Source of the DNA: an uncultured Bacteroides sp.
GTDB taxonomy: Bacteria; Bacteroidota; Bacteroidia; Bacteroidales; Bacteroidaceae
DNA: 40,379 nucleotides
NCBI GenBank assembly: GCA_945833835.1
Contig: CAMAFR010000020.1
Span: forward strand, 1-40,379
Direction of reading: 5' to 3'
Part shown: piece after piece, positions 1 through 7,623 of the stretch
Layout: the number at the start of each line of letters is the position of its first letter
Numbering within the stretch: the stretch's first letter is position 1
The notes under the pieces: generated by a model
Database searches by the model: none
Told to the model about the DNA's origin: nothing
The model's input: the letters and a program-made list of their open reading frames with translations, nothing else
Made by a program: the position numbers and the translations under genes

Positions 1-277
1 AGATTTGGTTTTGACCGCAGAGAATATATATTTCTCCGTCATCATATTGCCTTGCGCCATATACTGGTCCTCTCACAATACATTCAGTAACCAACATATT
101 GTCCCTGACTGCTGAAATCCGTGCAGAGTCATCTGCTAATTGCAGCCAATAGTAAGCCGTGTTGTTTATCGTCGCTATACTGTCACCCCATTCAGAAGTA
201 TTCTCTTCCTGCTGGTAGCCGCCCCCACAACCTATAAGGCTGATGAAAGCAATGAAAAGCATTATCAGTTTCTTCAT
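1..277 (-). CDS. Putative lipoprotein, 3' part outside window
   Basis: The frame opens with ATG at 277 and runs off the left edge after 92 codons, so the C-terminus is not visible. The first 20 residues are a lipoprotein signal peptide: a Met-Lys-Lys start, a hydrophobic core and a lipobox ending Leu-Ile-Gly-Cys followed by Gly-Gly-Gly. The mature part is hydrophilic, with no motif I recognise. It begins 16 bases after the stop of the small ORF at 294-563 and is likely the distal visible gene of the minus-strand operon that starts near 3022. Lipoprotein status is read from the sequence; function is unknown. Confidence 0.7.
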   Translation of the reverse strand, partial: MKKLIMLFIAFISLIGCGGGYQQEENTSEWGDSIATINNTAYYWLQLADDSARISAVRDNMLVTECIVRGPVYGARQYDDGEIYILCGQNQI

Positions 278-293
278 CTTGCTTCGGTTTAAC

Positions 294-563
294 TCATTGT
301 TTCAATAGTGTTTCTATGCTCTTTGCCAACTCATCCAACTCCTCATGTTGTGGCGTACTTTTTCTTGCGGTCTTCAGGTCAATATTGAATAATACCGTGC
401 TGCCACGCTTCACGTCATAGGAGTAATGGAGTATATGAAATGTGTCACCATAACGCACAACAGAGTCGGTTGCAAACTCCCCGGAACGAAGAGTCACCGA
501 GTCTTCAGCGATATACGGTTGGTCTGAGTAATTGTAATATGAGCATAATCCGTTTCTCGTCAT
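294..563 (-). CDS. Small hypothetical protein, 89 aa
   Basis: A short soluble protein without signal peptide or membrane segment, rich in Tyr, Ser and charged residues, with a helical C-terminal tail (Glu/Leu/Lys-rich). I chose ATG at 563. A TTG at 584 in the same frame would add seven residues and overlap the stop of the upstream membrane-protein gene by 4 bases, which would suit translational coupling. No family is recognised. Its position between a membrane protein and a lipoprotein suggests it belongs to the same operon, but nothing in its sequence shows a function. Confidence 0.55.
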   Translation of the reverse strand: MTRNGLCSYYNYSDQPYIAEDSVTLRSGEFATDSVVRYGDTFHILHYSYDVKRGSTVLFNIDLKTARKSTPQHEELDELAKSIETLLKQ

Positions 564-580
564 CTTGACGTGAGAAAGAG

Positions 581-973
581 TCAACCATATTCTATACAGA
601 CGTATTGGTTATAGCCTATTGCCAAAGTCGGGAGAAGTATTCCCAGATAAACGGTAGCCAATATGCTTATTCCAGCTAACCCTTGCTTGCCAAAAGTGTG
701 CCAACAAACGTAAGCAACCATTGCTATACTGGCAACGAGCATCCACACGCGCCACATCCCGGCATAGCGTTGGGCATAGAAGAATAGTACCATAGCTGCT
801 ACCATCATCCATAGTTTGCCGACAATAGGGTTCTTCTCTGATGTATATTTACAGGAAGTCACATATCTGACAATCAGATATAGGCTGAGAGACGGCAGGA
901 CGACACAAGCGAAACGACACATTCTCATATCCATGGCAAGCCCTGCATATAACGCACAGGTGGCAACCAGCAT
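581..973 (-). CDS. Small integral membrane protein, 130 aa
   Basis: The protein is almost entirely hydrophobic, with about four predicted membrane helices (roughly residues 1-14, 22-38, 53-68 and 73-125 in two passes) and short Arg/Lys-containing loops. The ATG at 973 is the first in-frame start after a stop at 1019-1021; Met14 or Met16 could also serve as the start. It is 51 bases downstream of the NPFR-type gene and abuts the small ORF downstream. No known family is recognised. It is probably a membrane partner or passenger of the chaperone-like operon; this is inference from position only. Confidence 0.6.
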   Translation of the reverse strand: MLVATCALYAGLAMDMRMCRFACVVLPSLSLYLIVRYVTSCKYTSEKNPIVGKLWMMVAAMVLFFYAQRYAGMWRVWMLVASIAMVAYVCWHTFGKQGLAGISILATVYLGILLPTLAIGYNQYVCIEYG

Positions 974-1024
974 CAGTTGGGAATGACTATGACTGAATTT
1001 ACTGATTTTTTTGCTACATCAAAA

Positions 1025-2149
1025 TTATTTCCGGTTACCATCCTTACTCTTCTTGAGGGCAGAGAATATAACATTGATGCCAGCCTCCCGCTTTTTGCGC
1101 TCGCTCTCAAACAGGATTTTATCGGGTGTCCCGTTGGGGAACAGAGGGGCATCCTCCATACGTCCCATGGTGATGTTGATATTAACACGGCAGCGATCCT
1201 TGAAACGAACTGTAGCGGCATAGCGATAACAGAAACGTTCTAAGACAAGCACCTTTTCCGCTTTGCCGAAGAACCATTCGCTATGGTTATAATACTCTAT
1301 CTCGTTGTTGAGAACAAACTCACCAACGGCCTCTGCGATGGTGGAGTAACGCGAGAGTAACACTGGGTGGGTATCCATCAGTGCTTTCAGGGACTTCAGC
1401 AGCGGCTCTGTCTGCGTCATCAGGTCGTATGCGAGGGCATAGTGAGCATCAGAGGTACGGCACTCGGATGACCGGGCCACATTGAGATCTTGCTCTATCT
1501 TGTCAATGAGATAGGTGGCCTTAGCCTCCGTCCACAGGGCATCGATATGGCTGATGCCTGAACGCTTCACAGCCTTGTCCCACCACCCACAGTCACCGTC
1601 GGAGGCCACGATAATCTCTTCGAGGAACATGGGCAGCAGTTCGTCGGGTGTGATGACATTAAATCCTTTGCTGATGGTCTGGACAAGCTCTGAGCCGTAA
1701 CGCCGGTAAAGACGCGAAGCAAGCTGGATGGCCTTGGAGTATGATCGAGAATCCTTCAAGAGACAGCATACCAACTGGTTCTGGAGGGCAGACATGTTTT
1801 GTTCGCCATCCTCCCAGAGTTTTCGGGCTTGCAACAGGTTTCCCGTCTGACGGAGGACGGCAAGCGCATGGGCATCGGTCTCGGTGAGGTTCATGAACCA
1901 GAACAGACCATGACGCAGCCGGTCAGCAGAAACGCTCAACAATGACATATACGATGCCAATGCAGACAGGCAGCGGTCGGTCTTGGACTCAAAAAGGATG
2001 TCCAGATCCATAGGAAAAGATACGGACTTGCCAATAGCGGCATGTGCTTTCATACGACTGTTGTTCGATGACAGGATGGTAGAGGAGTCGCTGGTGGCGA
2101 CTCCCATCCCCCTGAAAGGATTGTTCTGAATGTAATCTTTGATTCTCAT
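1025..2149 (-). CDS. NPFR-motif (degenerate J-domain-like) protein, 374 aa
   Basis: The N-terminus carries Asn-Pro-Phe-Arg at residues 10-13, then a short helix-loop-helix-like stretch and a Phe-Pro-Met-Asp-Leu turn near 45-49. This resembles a group of Bacteroidetes proteins that start with an 'NPFR-x-LGV' segment reminiscent of a J-domain without its His-Pro-Asp loop (family memory, not searched). The middle (about 60-290) is helical and repeat-like, suggestive of TPR-type scaffolding. There is no signal peptide, so it is probably cytoplasmic. It lies 20 bases after the Hsp70-tail-like ORF and downstream of a GrpE-like gene, which supports a chaperone-associated role. The product is otherwise uncharacterised. 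Confidence 0.6.
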   Translation of the reverse strand: MRIKDYIQNNPFRGMGVATSDSSTILSSNNSRMKAHAAIGKSVSFPMDLDILFESKTDRCLSALASYMSLLSVSADRLRHGLFWFMNLTETDAHALAVLRQTGNLLQARKLWEDGEQNMSALQNQLVCCLLKDSRSYSKAIQLASRLYRRYGSELVQTISKGFNVITPDELLPMFLEEIIVASDGDCGWWDKAVKRSGISHIDALWTEAKATYLIDKIEQDLNVARSSECRTSDAHYALAYDLMTQTEPLLKSLKALMDTHPVLLSRYSTIAEAVGEFVLNNEIEYYNHSEWFFGKAEKVLVLERFCYRYAATVRFKDRCRVNINITMGRMEDAPLFPNGTPDKILFESERKKREAGINVIFSALKKSKDGNRK

Positions 2150-2169
2150 ACCTCTTATAGATGTTTAGT

Positions 2170-2541
2170 TTAACCCAGCAGGCCTTCTGCCTCACGGATT
2201 TCTTCCTCGCTCTCCTTCACGCAGAGAATGCGATAGAGAGCTTGCATCACTTCGTCTTTGGTGAAATCTTTACTGATCAGTTCAAGAGCCTGGTCAATGT
2301 ACCGGCGGGCCTGCGCCTTGTCGCTCCACACTACGTTTTCGAAGTTGTGGTCATACCATTTGATTTGCCCAGGGATTCTGATCCTCCACCTCAGGTCAAA
2401 GCCAAGGAGTTTCATCTCTTTGAGAATCTTCTTGGCAGCAGCCACATCGCGATTCTCTCGGGCACTCTCCATATATTTTTCAAGAAAGCAGAGGGCATAC
2501 AGGCTGTGTTTGTCACTCTTGTTGCCTACAACAATCTGCAA
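2170..2541 (-). CDS. Hsp70 C-terminal-tail-like ORF, possibly the shifted 3' part of the upstream gene
   Basis: The frame encodes a helical stretch (residues 13-45), then a Trp-containing segment and a Trp-Ser-Asp-x-x-x-Ala-Arg helix (near 72-79) followed by an acidic tail. I recall such Trp/Ala-Arg helices from the C-terminal tails of Hsp70-like proteins in bacteria, but I could not search this. The only start giving the whole helical domain is TTG at 2541, inside the upstream GrpE-like gene, which it overlaps by 29 bases in another frame; the first ATG is at 2472 and would lose about 23 residues. This, and the odd last residues of the upstream protein, suggest that one gene has been split by a one-base shift. 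Translational coupling of two genes is the alternative. Confidence 0.5.
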   Translation of the reverse strand: MQIVVGNKSDKHSLYALCFLEKYMESARENRDVAAAKKILKEMKLLGFDLRWRIRIPGQIKWYDHNFENVVWSDKAQARRYIDQALELISKDFTKDEVMQALYRILCVKESEEEIREAEGLLG

Positions 2542-3022
2542 CAGCCTGGATCATTTTGCCCCGATAGTTCACCTGGGGTTTCTGCACCGACTGGATGACA
2601 GAAACGCCTTGTTCCAGACTTTCATCTGGCATGAATACAGCTTTGGCATTCATCCCTTCCACATACGGATGCCCCAACAACGGCACAATGGTGTAGTCTT
2701 CTGCCTGGAATGCGCCCTTCATACGCTCCAGTGCTTTCATCACCTGCTTGCGCCCTGGCACATCCTCCATGTGATAAAGGTTGTTCTCCATCCGGGCCAT
2801 CTCTCCTGCAATGGAGAGCACGGTCTCCTCGCTGACACCTCTCTTCTTGGTGATACGCATGATTTCCTCCCGTAGGAGCTTTTTCTCTTTCTCAGACGCT
2901 TTCAGTCTGGATTTCAGGTCCTCCAACTCACCGATCAAACGGTGGTTGCTCATCTTGTTCCTCACTGCAACGGCTAACATAAGCATTGCGAAAACGATTG
3001 TGAATGGCAGAATCATGTTCAT
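2513..3022 (-). CDS. Membrane-anchored GrpE-like protein, 169 aa
   Basis: Residues 3-20 form a membrane helix, residues 28-60 a Lys/Glu/Leu-rich coiled coil, and residues 108-162 resemble the beta-domain of GrpE: an aspartate/tyrosine lead-in, a 'PLLGHPY' turn near 115-120, then a 'V-x-x-x-x-x-P-x-V...RG-x-M-I-x-A' strand pattern. GrpE is the nucleotide exchange factor of Hsp70, but this one is unusual in having a membrane anchor, and it is not the housekeeping grpE. It is the first gene of a minus-strand operon. The last residues (Ala-Asp-Cys-Cys-Arg-Gln-Gln-Glu) look unlike the rest; a +1 shift near 2540 would continue into the next ORF. The GrpE assignment is by eye. Confidence 0.55.
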   Translation of the reverse strand: MNMILPFTIVFAMLMLAVAVRNKMSNHRLIGELEDLKSRLKASEKEKKLLREEIMRITKKRGVSEETVLSIAGEMARMENNLYHMEDVPGRKQVMKALERMKGAFQAEDYTIVPLLGHPYVEGMNAKAVFMPDESLEQGVSVIQSVQKPQVNYRGKMIQAVADCCRQQE

Positions 3023-3352
3023 GTTCGTATAGATTGTTTATCCTACTTTTTCAGTTCTTCCCCCAGTTGTGGTGGTCAGACATGGATAGAGATAAGAAAC
3101 ATAGGAGGATTCTATCTCGATTTGACGTGAACAACATTTTTTAACGATTTGTTTTCACATCACATAATGAAATTCCGCAATCCACGCTCTATTTTTTGGC
3201 GTTCACCCTCATTCACAGTTTTTTGTTGTATCTTTTAGAGAAGATAGGCGGTGCTTCAAAAGAGCAACATCGAAAAATGTGGTTTTTCGTTTTGTTCTTC
3301 TCGCACCTTGCACTATCTTTGCACACTGGTTTTATAAACAGCACGTTATAGC
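3023..3352. promoter_or_regulatory. Divergent intergenic region between the GrpE-like operon and the YkuD_2 gene
   Basis: This gene-free stretch of 330 bases separates two divergent genes and is AT-rich. The plus-strand side holds a clear promoter (3291-3321, listed separately). For the minus strand I see only a weak -7-like box, TATGTTTC read on the complement of 3096-3103, about 75 bases before the start at 3022. A perfect 7-bp hairpin (3271-3277 with 3283-3289, loop TGTGG) sits just upstream of the plus -33 box and could be an operator or a relic terminator. Confidence 0.4.
3291..3321 (+). promoter_or_regulatory. Bacteroidetes-type promoter for the YkuD_2 gene
   Basis: A perfect TTTG at 3291-3294 (-33 box) is followed after 19 bases by TATCTTTG at 3314-3321 (-7 box, consensus TAnnTTTG). 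The start codon at 3353 follows about 30 bases later. This is the standard primary sigma-factor signature of Bacteroidetes. Confidence 0.8.
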
Positions 3353-4063
3353 ATGGTGAAATACCTCTTCTCTTTTTTTCTGCTCTTTTCCCCACTGTCT
3401 GCCGGATGGACGGACATGACGGCCACGGTACCGGCCGGCGCACCCGAAAGCGGGGCGCAGGCCTGCTGCAGGCTGTTCCAGGAAATGAACCTGGAAGGAA
3501 CGGTGGACTACCAGGCGTTCCGGCAGGCGTATGCCGGCTACTGCAAGATAGAACACCAACGGGACATCCTGACATTGATTGACTTCACGAAACCTTCGAC
3601 GGAGAAAAGGCTGTATGTGTTTGATATGGCGGCACGACGGCTGCTCTACACCTCGGTGGTGGCACACGGACGGAACAGCGGGGAGAACTACGCCACCTCG
3701 TTTTCGAACCGGGAGGGCTCTTACAAGAGCTCGCTGGGATTCTACCGGACAGCCTTTACCTACCAGGGCAAAAACGGCTACTCGTTGGTGCTGGACGGAC
3801 TGGAACGGGGCATCAACGACCGGGCCCGCAGCCGGGCCATCGTGATGCACGGGGCGGACTATGCCGACCCCTCGGTGATACGGAACGGCGGCAGACTGGG
3901 GCGCAGCCAAGGATGCCCTGCGGTGCCCCGCGGGCTGGCCCGCCCCATCATAGATGCCATCAAGGGGGGCAGCATTCTTTATATCCATGCCAATGCCCCC
4001 GAATATCTTTCGCAAAGCACGGTGTTGGAACAAGAGGACCGGACAGGCACCTTCCTCCAATGA
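3353..4063 (+). CDS. Murein L,D-transpeptidase catalytic domain family protein (YkuD_2)
   Basis: The 236-residue protein starts with a short signal peptide (about residues 1-18) and carries the YkuD_2 signature: Met-His-Gly at 165-167 and Ser-Gln-Gly-Cys-Pro-Ala at 185-190, making His166 and Cys188 the likely catalytic pair, plus a conserved His-Gly at 105-106. Enzymes of this fold remodel peptidoglycan through an acyl-enzyme on the cysteine, outside the cytoplasmic membrane; in Bacteroidetes the YkuD_2 branch is common but biochemically little characterised. It has its own promoter and converges with the RsbW-like kinase gene, the two stops being four bases apart. Family assignment is firm; the exact reaction (cross-linking, anchoring or hydrolysis) is not. 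Confidence 0.88.
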   Translation: MVKYLFSFFLLFSPLSAGWTDMTATVPAGAPESGAQACCRLFQEMNLEGTVDYQAFRQAYAGYCKIEHQRDILTLIDFTKPSTEKRLYVFDMAARRLLYTSVVAHGRNSGENYATSFSNREGSYKSSLGFYRTAFTYQGKNGYSLVLDGLERGINDRARSRAIVMHGADYADPSVIRNGGRLGRSQGCPAVPRGLARPIIDAIKGGSILYIHANAPEYLSQSTVLEQEDRTGTFLQ

Positions 4064-4067
4064 ACCG

Positions 4068-4496
4068 TCAGCCGCAGGTGATGCGCTTCTGCATGACGAG
4101 CACATTGCGGTTGTTATAGTAGCGGTACTCCACGCAGTCCATCAGCTGGCGGACGAGGAAGATGCCCAGGCCGCCGATGGGGCGTTCTTCCACCGACAAA
4201 CGGGTGTCGGCATCGGGCACCGCCGTCGGGTCAAACGGCGTGCCTCCATCAGAGAGGGTGAAGCGCAACAGCCGCTCCTGCCCGTCCCACTCGGCCTCAA
4301 TGCTCAGCGTGCCCTCCTCGCCGGCGGGATAGGCATACTGGATGACGTTGACCACCGCCTCTTCGAGCGCAAGGTTCAGCGTCGCCTTGACCGACGCCGG
4401 CAATTTCCACTGGCCGCACACTTCTTCGAGCAACAACGGCAGCTTCCGGATTTCCTCCAACTGGTTGGTCAGTACCCATGTCTTTTTCTGTTCCAT
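4068..4496 (-). CDS. RsbW/SpoIIAB-type anti-sigma serine kinase (HATPase_c)
   Basis: A 142-residue single-domain GHKL ATPase. The N box lies at 42-56 with Glu45/Glu46 and Asn50, the G1 box is Asp-Gly-Gly at 83-85 followed by Pro-Phe-Asp-Pro, and the G2 box is Gly-Gly-Leu-Gly-Ile-Phe at 108-113. Proteins of this size and layout phosphorylate a STAS anti-anti-sigma partner and bind its target. The start at 4496 is four bases downstream of the stop of the PP2C phosphatase gene, so the two are co-transcribed and probably act on the same STAS protein in opposite directions. No STAS gene is present in this window, so the partner is encoded elsewhere. Confidence 0.87.
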   Translation of the reverse strand: MEQKKTWVLTNQLEEIRKLPLLLEEVCGQWKLPASVKATLNLALEEAVVNVIQYAYPAGEEGTLSIEAEWDGQERLLRFTLSDGGTPFDPTAVPDADTRLSVEERPIGGLGIFLVRQLMDCVEYRYYNNRNVLVMQKRITCG

Positions 4497-4500
4497 AGTC

Positions 4501-6429
4501 TTAACTGTTTTTCTGGTTTCTGTCTATCCGCAGGCAGAACAAGGTCAAATCGTCACTTTGTTCGGACCCACCGGCAAAGTCGTGCACACACTGTAGAAGG
4601 GTCTCCACGAGTGCCTGTGCCGAACGGTCGGTACAGGCGTCTATCCGCCCGGCCACACGGGCCTCGCCCAACAGTCCGCCTCCAGCATTCCCGGCCTCGG
4701 TCAGTCCGTCGGTGTAGAGGAACAGGGCCGTCCCGTCTGAGAGGTCTTCCGTCTGCTCCTCGAACCCGAAGCCTTCGAGAATGCCGACCGGCAGGTTAGG
4801 CTTGACGGTCTGGAAACGGCACGGGCCCTCGCGGGGCACCAGCAGCGGGGAGTTATGGCCGGCATTGCAGTAGGTGAGCCGCCCCGTAGGCAGGTCGAGG
4901 ACCCCCACATACATGGTGATGAACATGTTCTCGTCATTGTGCTCGGAGATGGCCCGGTTGAGCTGCCGCAGCACCTGTGCGGGCGACTCGTGTACGGCTG
5001 CCAGGGCACGGAAGAGGGTCCGGGTGACGGCCATCACCAACGAGGCGGGCACCCCTTTGCCGGACACATCGCCAATGGCAAAGAAGAGCTGGTGGCCCCG
5101 CACAAAGAAGTCGTAGAAATCGCCCCCTACCTCACGGGCCGGCCGGAGGAAACCGTAGAGGTCCAGATCTCCGCTGCCGGGAAAGGGGGTGAACGTCTTC
5201 GGCACCAGGCTCATCTGGATGTTGCGGGCGATGTGCAGCTCGCTCTCGATACGCTCCTTGGAACGGGTCGTGGCGGTCAGCTCCTCGATATAGGTCTTCA
5301 GTGACCCTTGCATGAAGGCAAAGGCGTCGTGCAGCTGCCGCATCTCGTCCTTGGTGTCGACGACCGGCAGCGGCGAGTCGAAATTGCCTTTGGCGATGTG
5401 GTAGGCCGCCTGGGCCAGGCTGACCAACGGACGGGTGCCGACCACCACCAGGTAACGGATGCTGAGCAGCAGCAACAGCAGCCCCACCAGCAGAATCAGA
5501 AGGACGGTCAGGGTGGTGGAGCCCAGTTCGCTCATGATGGTCTGGTAGGGGCAGACACAGGCCCCCGTCCACCCGTAGCGGAGCATGGGGGCATAGCAGA
5601 CCAGCACATCGGCCTCCTGCAGCTCCAGCCGCCGTGCCCCGCTGCGGTCTTTGAGCAGCTCATGGCCGATGTCGGCCAGCTCGCCGCTGTGCAGCTCCTC
5701 GGCCCGATCGAAGATGGTCTTGTCGAGCAGCACGCTCTTGTCGGGGTGCACCAGGTAATGGCCTGTACTGCTGAGGATGAACGAATAGCTGTCTGGGAAG
5801 GGGCGCAGCTGATTGATTTCGGCGGTCAGCATGTCGAGCGAGACATCGGCCGTGAGTACCGCACACGGATGGCCCGCCTTGTCCAGGATGGGCAACGAAT
5901 AGGTGATCATGAGCACGTTGCCCCCGCCTTCGTCGAAATAAGGCTCCGACCACACTCCCTGCCTCTTGTAGCGGGGCAGGGTGAACCAGCTCATTTTGTG
6001 ATAATTGTATTGGTCGGACCCCAAATGCTGTTCGACGACGGTGCCGAGCGAGTCCAGACAAACGTACTCCATGAAATACTTCCCCTTGTCCGGAAAGAAG
6101 TACGGCTCGAACGCCACACAGCCGCCCATCACCGTCGTGTCCTTGTCCACCATCTGGCGCACCACTGCCATCAGCGAATCCGGCTGGTGGAAGCGGCGCA
6201 CCACTTCGGCCTCGGTCAAGGCCACGAGGTTCTCCACCCCGGCCAGCTGGCGGTCTGTCTTCTGGAGCATGTTCTCCAAGAGCAACGTGGTGTAGCGTAT
6301 GGCCTGCGCCTCCTCACGGCGGGTACTGTAAGTGTTGTAAACCACACAGATGCACCCGAAGATGACAAGCGTCAGCAGCAGGATGTAAAAGCATAGCTTG
6401 GAAGCCAATGACAGGAATATCTTTCTCAT
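4501..6429 (-). CDS. Membrane sensor PP2C-type (SpoIIE/RsbU) serine phosphatase
   Basis: The order of parts in 642 residues is: TM helix 10-32; extracytoplasmic Cache-like sensor about 40-300 (with the typical 'GVWSEPYFDEGGG' segment near 158-170); TM helix 305-330; HAMP about 331-385; PP2C/SpoIIE catalytic domain about 400-636. Metal-binding motifs are visible: Gly-Gly-Asp-Phe-Tyr-Asp at 435-440, Gly-Asp-Val-Ser-Gly-Lys-Gly at 453-459, Asn-Ala-Gly-His at 522-525, Tyr-Thr-Asp-Gly at 572-575 and Ser-Asp-Asp-Leu-Thr at 625-629. It would sense a small periplasmic ligand and dephosphorylate a STAS regulator that the neighbouring RsbW-like kinase phosphorylates. The ligand is unknown. The gene follows a transpeptidase gene after 62 bases, possibly in one transcript. 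Confidence 0.9.
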   Translation of the reverse strand: MRKIFLSLASKLCFYILLLTLVIFGCICVVYNTYSTRREEAQAIRYTTLLLENMLQKTDRQLAGVENLVALTEAEVVRRFHQPDSLMAVVRQMVDKDTTVMGGCVAFEPYFFPDKGKYFMEYVCLDSLGTVVEQHLGSDQYNYHKMSWFTLPRYKRQGVWSEPYFDEGGGNVLMITYSLPILDKAGHPCAVLTADVSLDMLTAEINQLRPFPDSYSFILSSTGHYLVHPDKSVLLDKTIFDRAEELHSGELADIGHELLKDRSGARRLELQEADVLVCYAPMLRYGWTGACVCPYQTIMSELGSTTLTVLLILLVGLLLLLLSIRYLVVVGTRPLVSLAQAAYHIAKGNFDSPLPVVDTKDEMRQLHDAFAFMQGSLKTYIEELTATTRSKERIESELHIARNIQMSLVPKTFTPFPGSGDLDLYGFLRPAREVGGDFYDFFVRGHQLFFAIGDVSGKGVPASLVMAVTRTLFRALAAVHESPAQVLRQLNRAISEHNDENMFITMYVGVLDLPTGRLTYCNAGHNSPLLVPREGPCRFQTVKPNLPVGILEGFGFEEQTEDLSDGTALFLYTDGLTEAGNAGGGLLGEARVAGRIDACTDRSAQALVETLLQCVHDFAGGSEQSDDLTLFCLRIDRNQKNS

Positions 6430-6491
6430 GTTCTTGTGGGTATGACGTGATGCTTCATTTGTTTATCTCTCTCCGGAAGGGACCTCCTCCT

Positions 6492-7535
6492 CTATTCTAT
6501 CACCACGACCAGTGACGCATCGAGGGGCGCCCAGTCGAAAATGAATTTGGCGTGCGATGTGGCGTTGCGCACACATTGATGGGAGCGGGGAACCGTGCCG
6601 AGTGCCCAGCTGTACTCCTGTATCCGGGTGGCGGGCACGTTGGTGGGCACGCCGTGTATATGGGCCCCGTTGGTAAAGCGGCTGGCGTAAGGGGCAAAAC
6701 CTCCGGTGGCGTTCGAGCCGTCTTTCAGGAAGACCATCTTCGTCTTCTTCTGCTGCAACAAGTACAGGCCCAACGGCGTGCGCCGCGCGTAGGGCGGAGC
6801 ATAGCGTCCGGTGGTGGCCGGATTCATGCTGCGTATCTTCCACTCGCCCCGGGCCTCCCACTCCAGCGTGCAGATGTTCTGGTCCTTGCGGTCGACGAAG
6901 ATGACGTGTCGGAGCAACACCGAATCGGGCAACAGCTTCACATAGCGCTTGGGCACCCGCCATATTCCGTCTATGGTCACCGGCTGCAGGGTATAGAACC
7001 CGCCCGTTTCCCCCACCACCTTGGCTATCGCGCCGTCGCGCCCGTAACGGAAGGGGCGCAGGGTGTCTGTCGGGGCATAGAGCGGCACGGACTGGTAGCG
7101 CTCGATACCGAACGTATCGGTAGCTAACCGGTATTCGTTCCGCCGGTAGGGCTCCACCAAAGGGGCCTCGCCGTTGAGGTTCTTGTAGTTCTGGAAAACG
7201 CCCCAGTGGGGATGGATGTCCTGCATGTTCTCAATAAAGGCCAGGCACTTCCTGACGATAGGCCACTTGAAGCTGCGCTCCGTCTCCTGGTAGCGGTACA
7301 CGTCGGGCAGCGTATATTGGTCGTAGAGCAGTTCCTTGGTCAGCACGATGTCGGCACCGGTCAGCACGGGGCGGCGCACCGTAAAGCTCCTGGCTGCCGG
7401 TACGGCCCCTCCACCGGCGGCAACGGCAGCGGTGGCCACCGGTGACGACGGCGGGTCAGCGGCTTGCCGTTCCTTCGCACATCCCGGCAACAGCAGCCAC
7501 ACTCCCAGCAACAGGCTTACATACCCATGTTTCAT
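6492..7535 (-). CDS. Lipoprotein L,D-transpeptidase (YkuD domain)
   Basis: From ATG 7535 the protein has 347 residues and a lipoprotein signal ending Leu-Leu-Pro-Gly-Cys at Cys19; in-frame ATGs at 7556 and 7580 would only lengthen the N-region. A low-complexity Ala/Gly linker follows. Near the C-terminus lie His-Ile-His-Gly and, 23 residues later, Ser-His-Gln-Cys-Val-Arg, the YkuD active site. The family motif usually reads Ser-x-Gly-Cys; here Gln replaces the Gly before the catalytic Cys. The enzyme should be anchored to a membrane facing the periplasm and act on stem peptides or attach proteins to the wall. Its place between yigZ and the phosphatase suggests co-transcription with the partner-switching pair. 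Confidence 0.82.
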   Translation of the reverse strand: MKHGYVSLLLGVWLLLPGCAKERQAADPPSSPVATAAVAAGGGAVPAARSFTVRRPVLTGADIVLTKELLYDQYTLPDVYRYQETERSFKWPIVRKCLAFIENMQDIHPHWGVFQNYKNLNGEAPLVEPYRRNEYRLATDTFGIERYQSVPLYAPTDTLRPFRYGRDGAIAKVVGETGGFYTLQPVTIDGIWRVPKRYVKLLPDSVLLRHVIFVDRKDQNICTLEWEARGEWKIRSMNPATTGRYAPPYARRTPLGLYLLQQKKTKMVFLKDGSNATGGFAPYASRFTNGAHIHGVPTNVPATRIQEYSWALGTVPRSHQCVRNATSHAKFIFDWAPLDASLVVVIE

Positions 7536-7623
7536 ATTCCCGACAGTTTTTTTCATGCTTCGTTTTAACCATTCCAACAAGGCACCGGGCCGTTTTGTTC
7601 ACTGCCGCCGTGCCTTGCGCCCT

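Noticed and set aside
5308..6396. Open frame of 362 codons on plus, opposite the PP2C phosphatase
   Set aside because: Gln/His/Val-rich shadow without domain signs, fully inside a well-supported gene.
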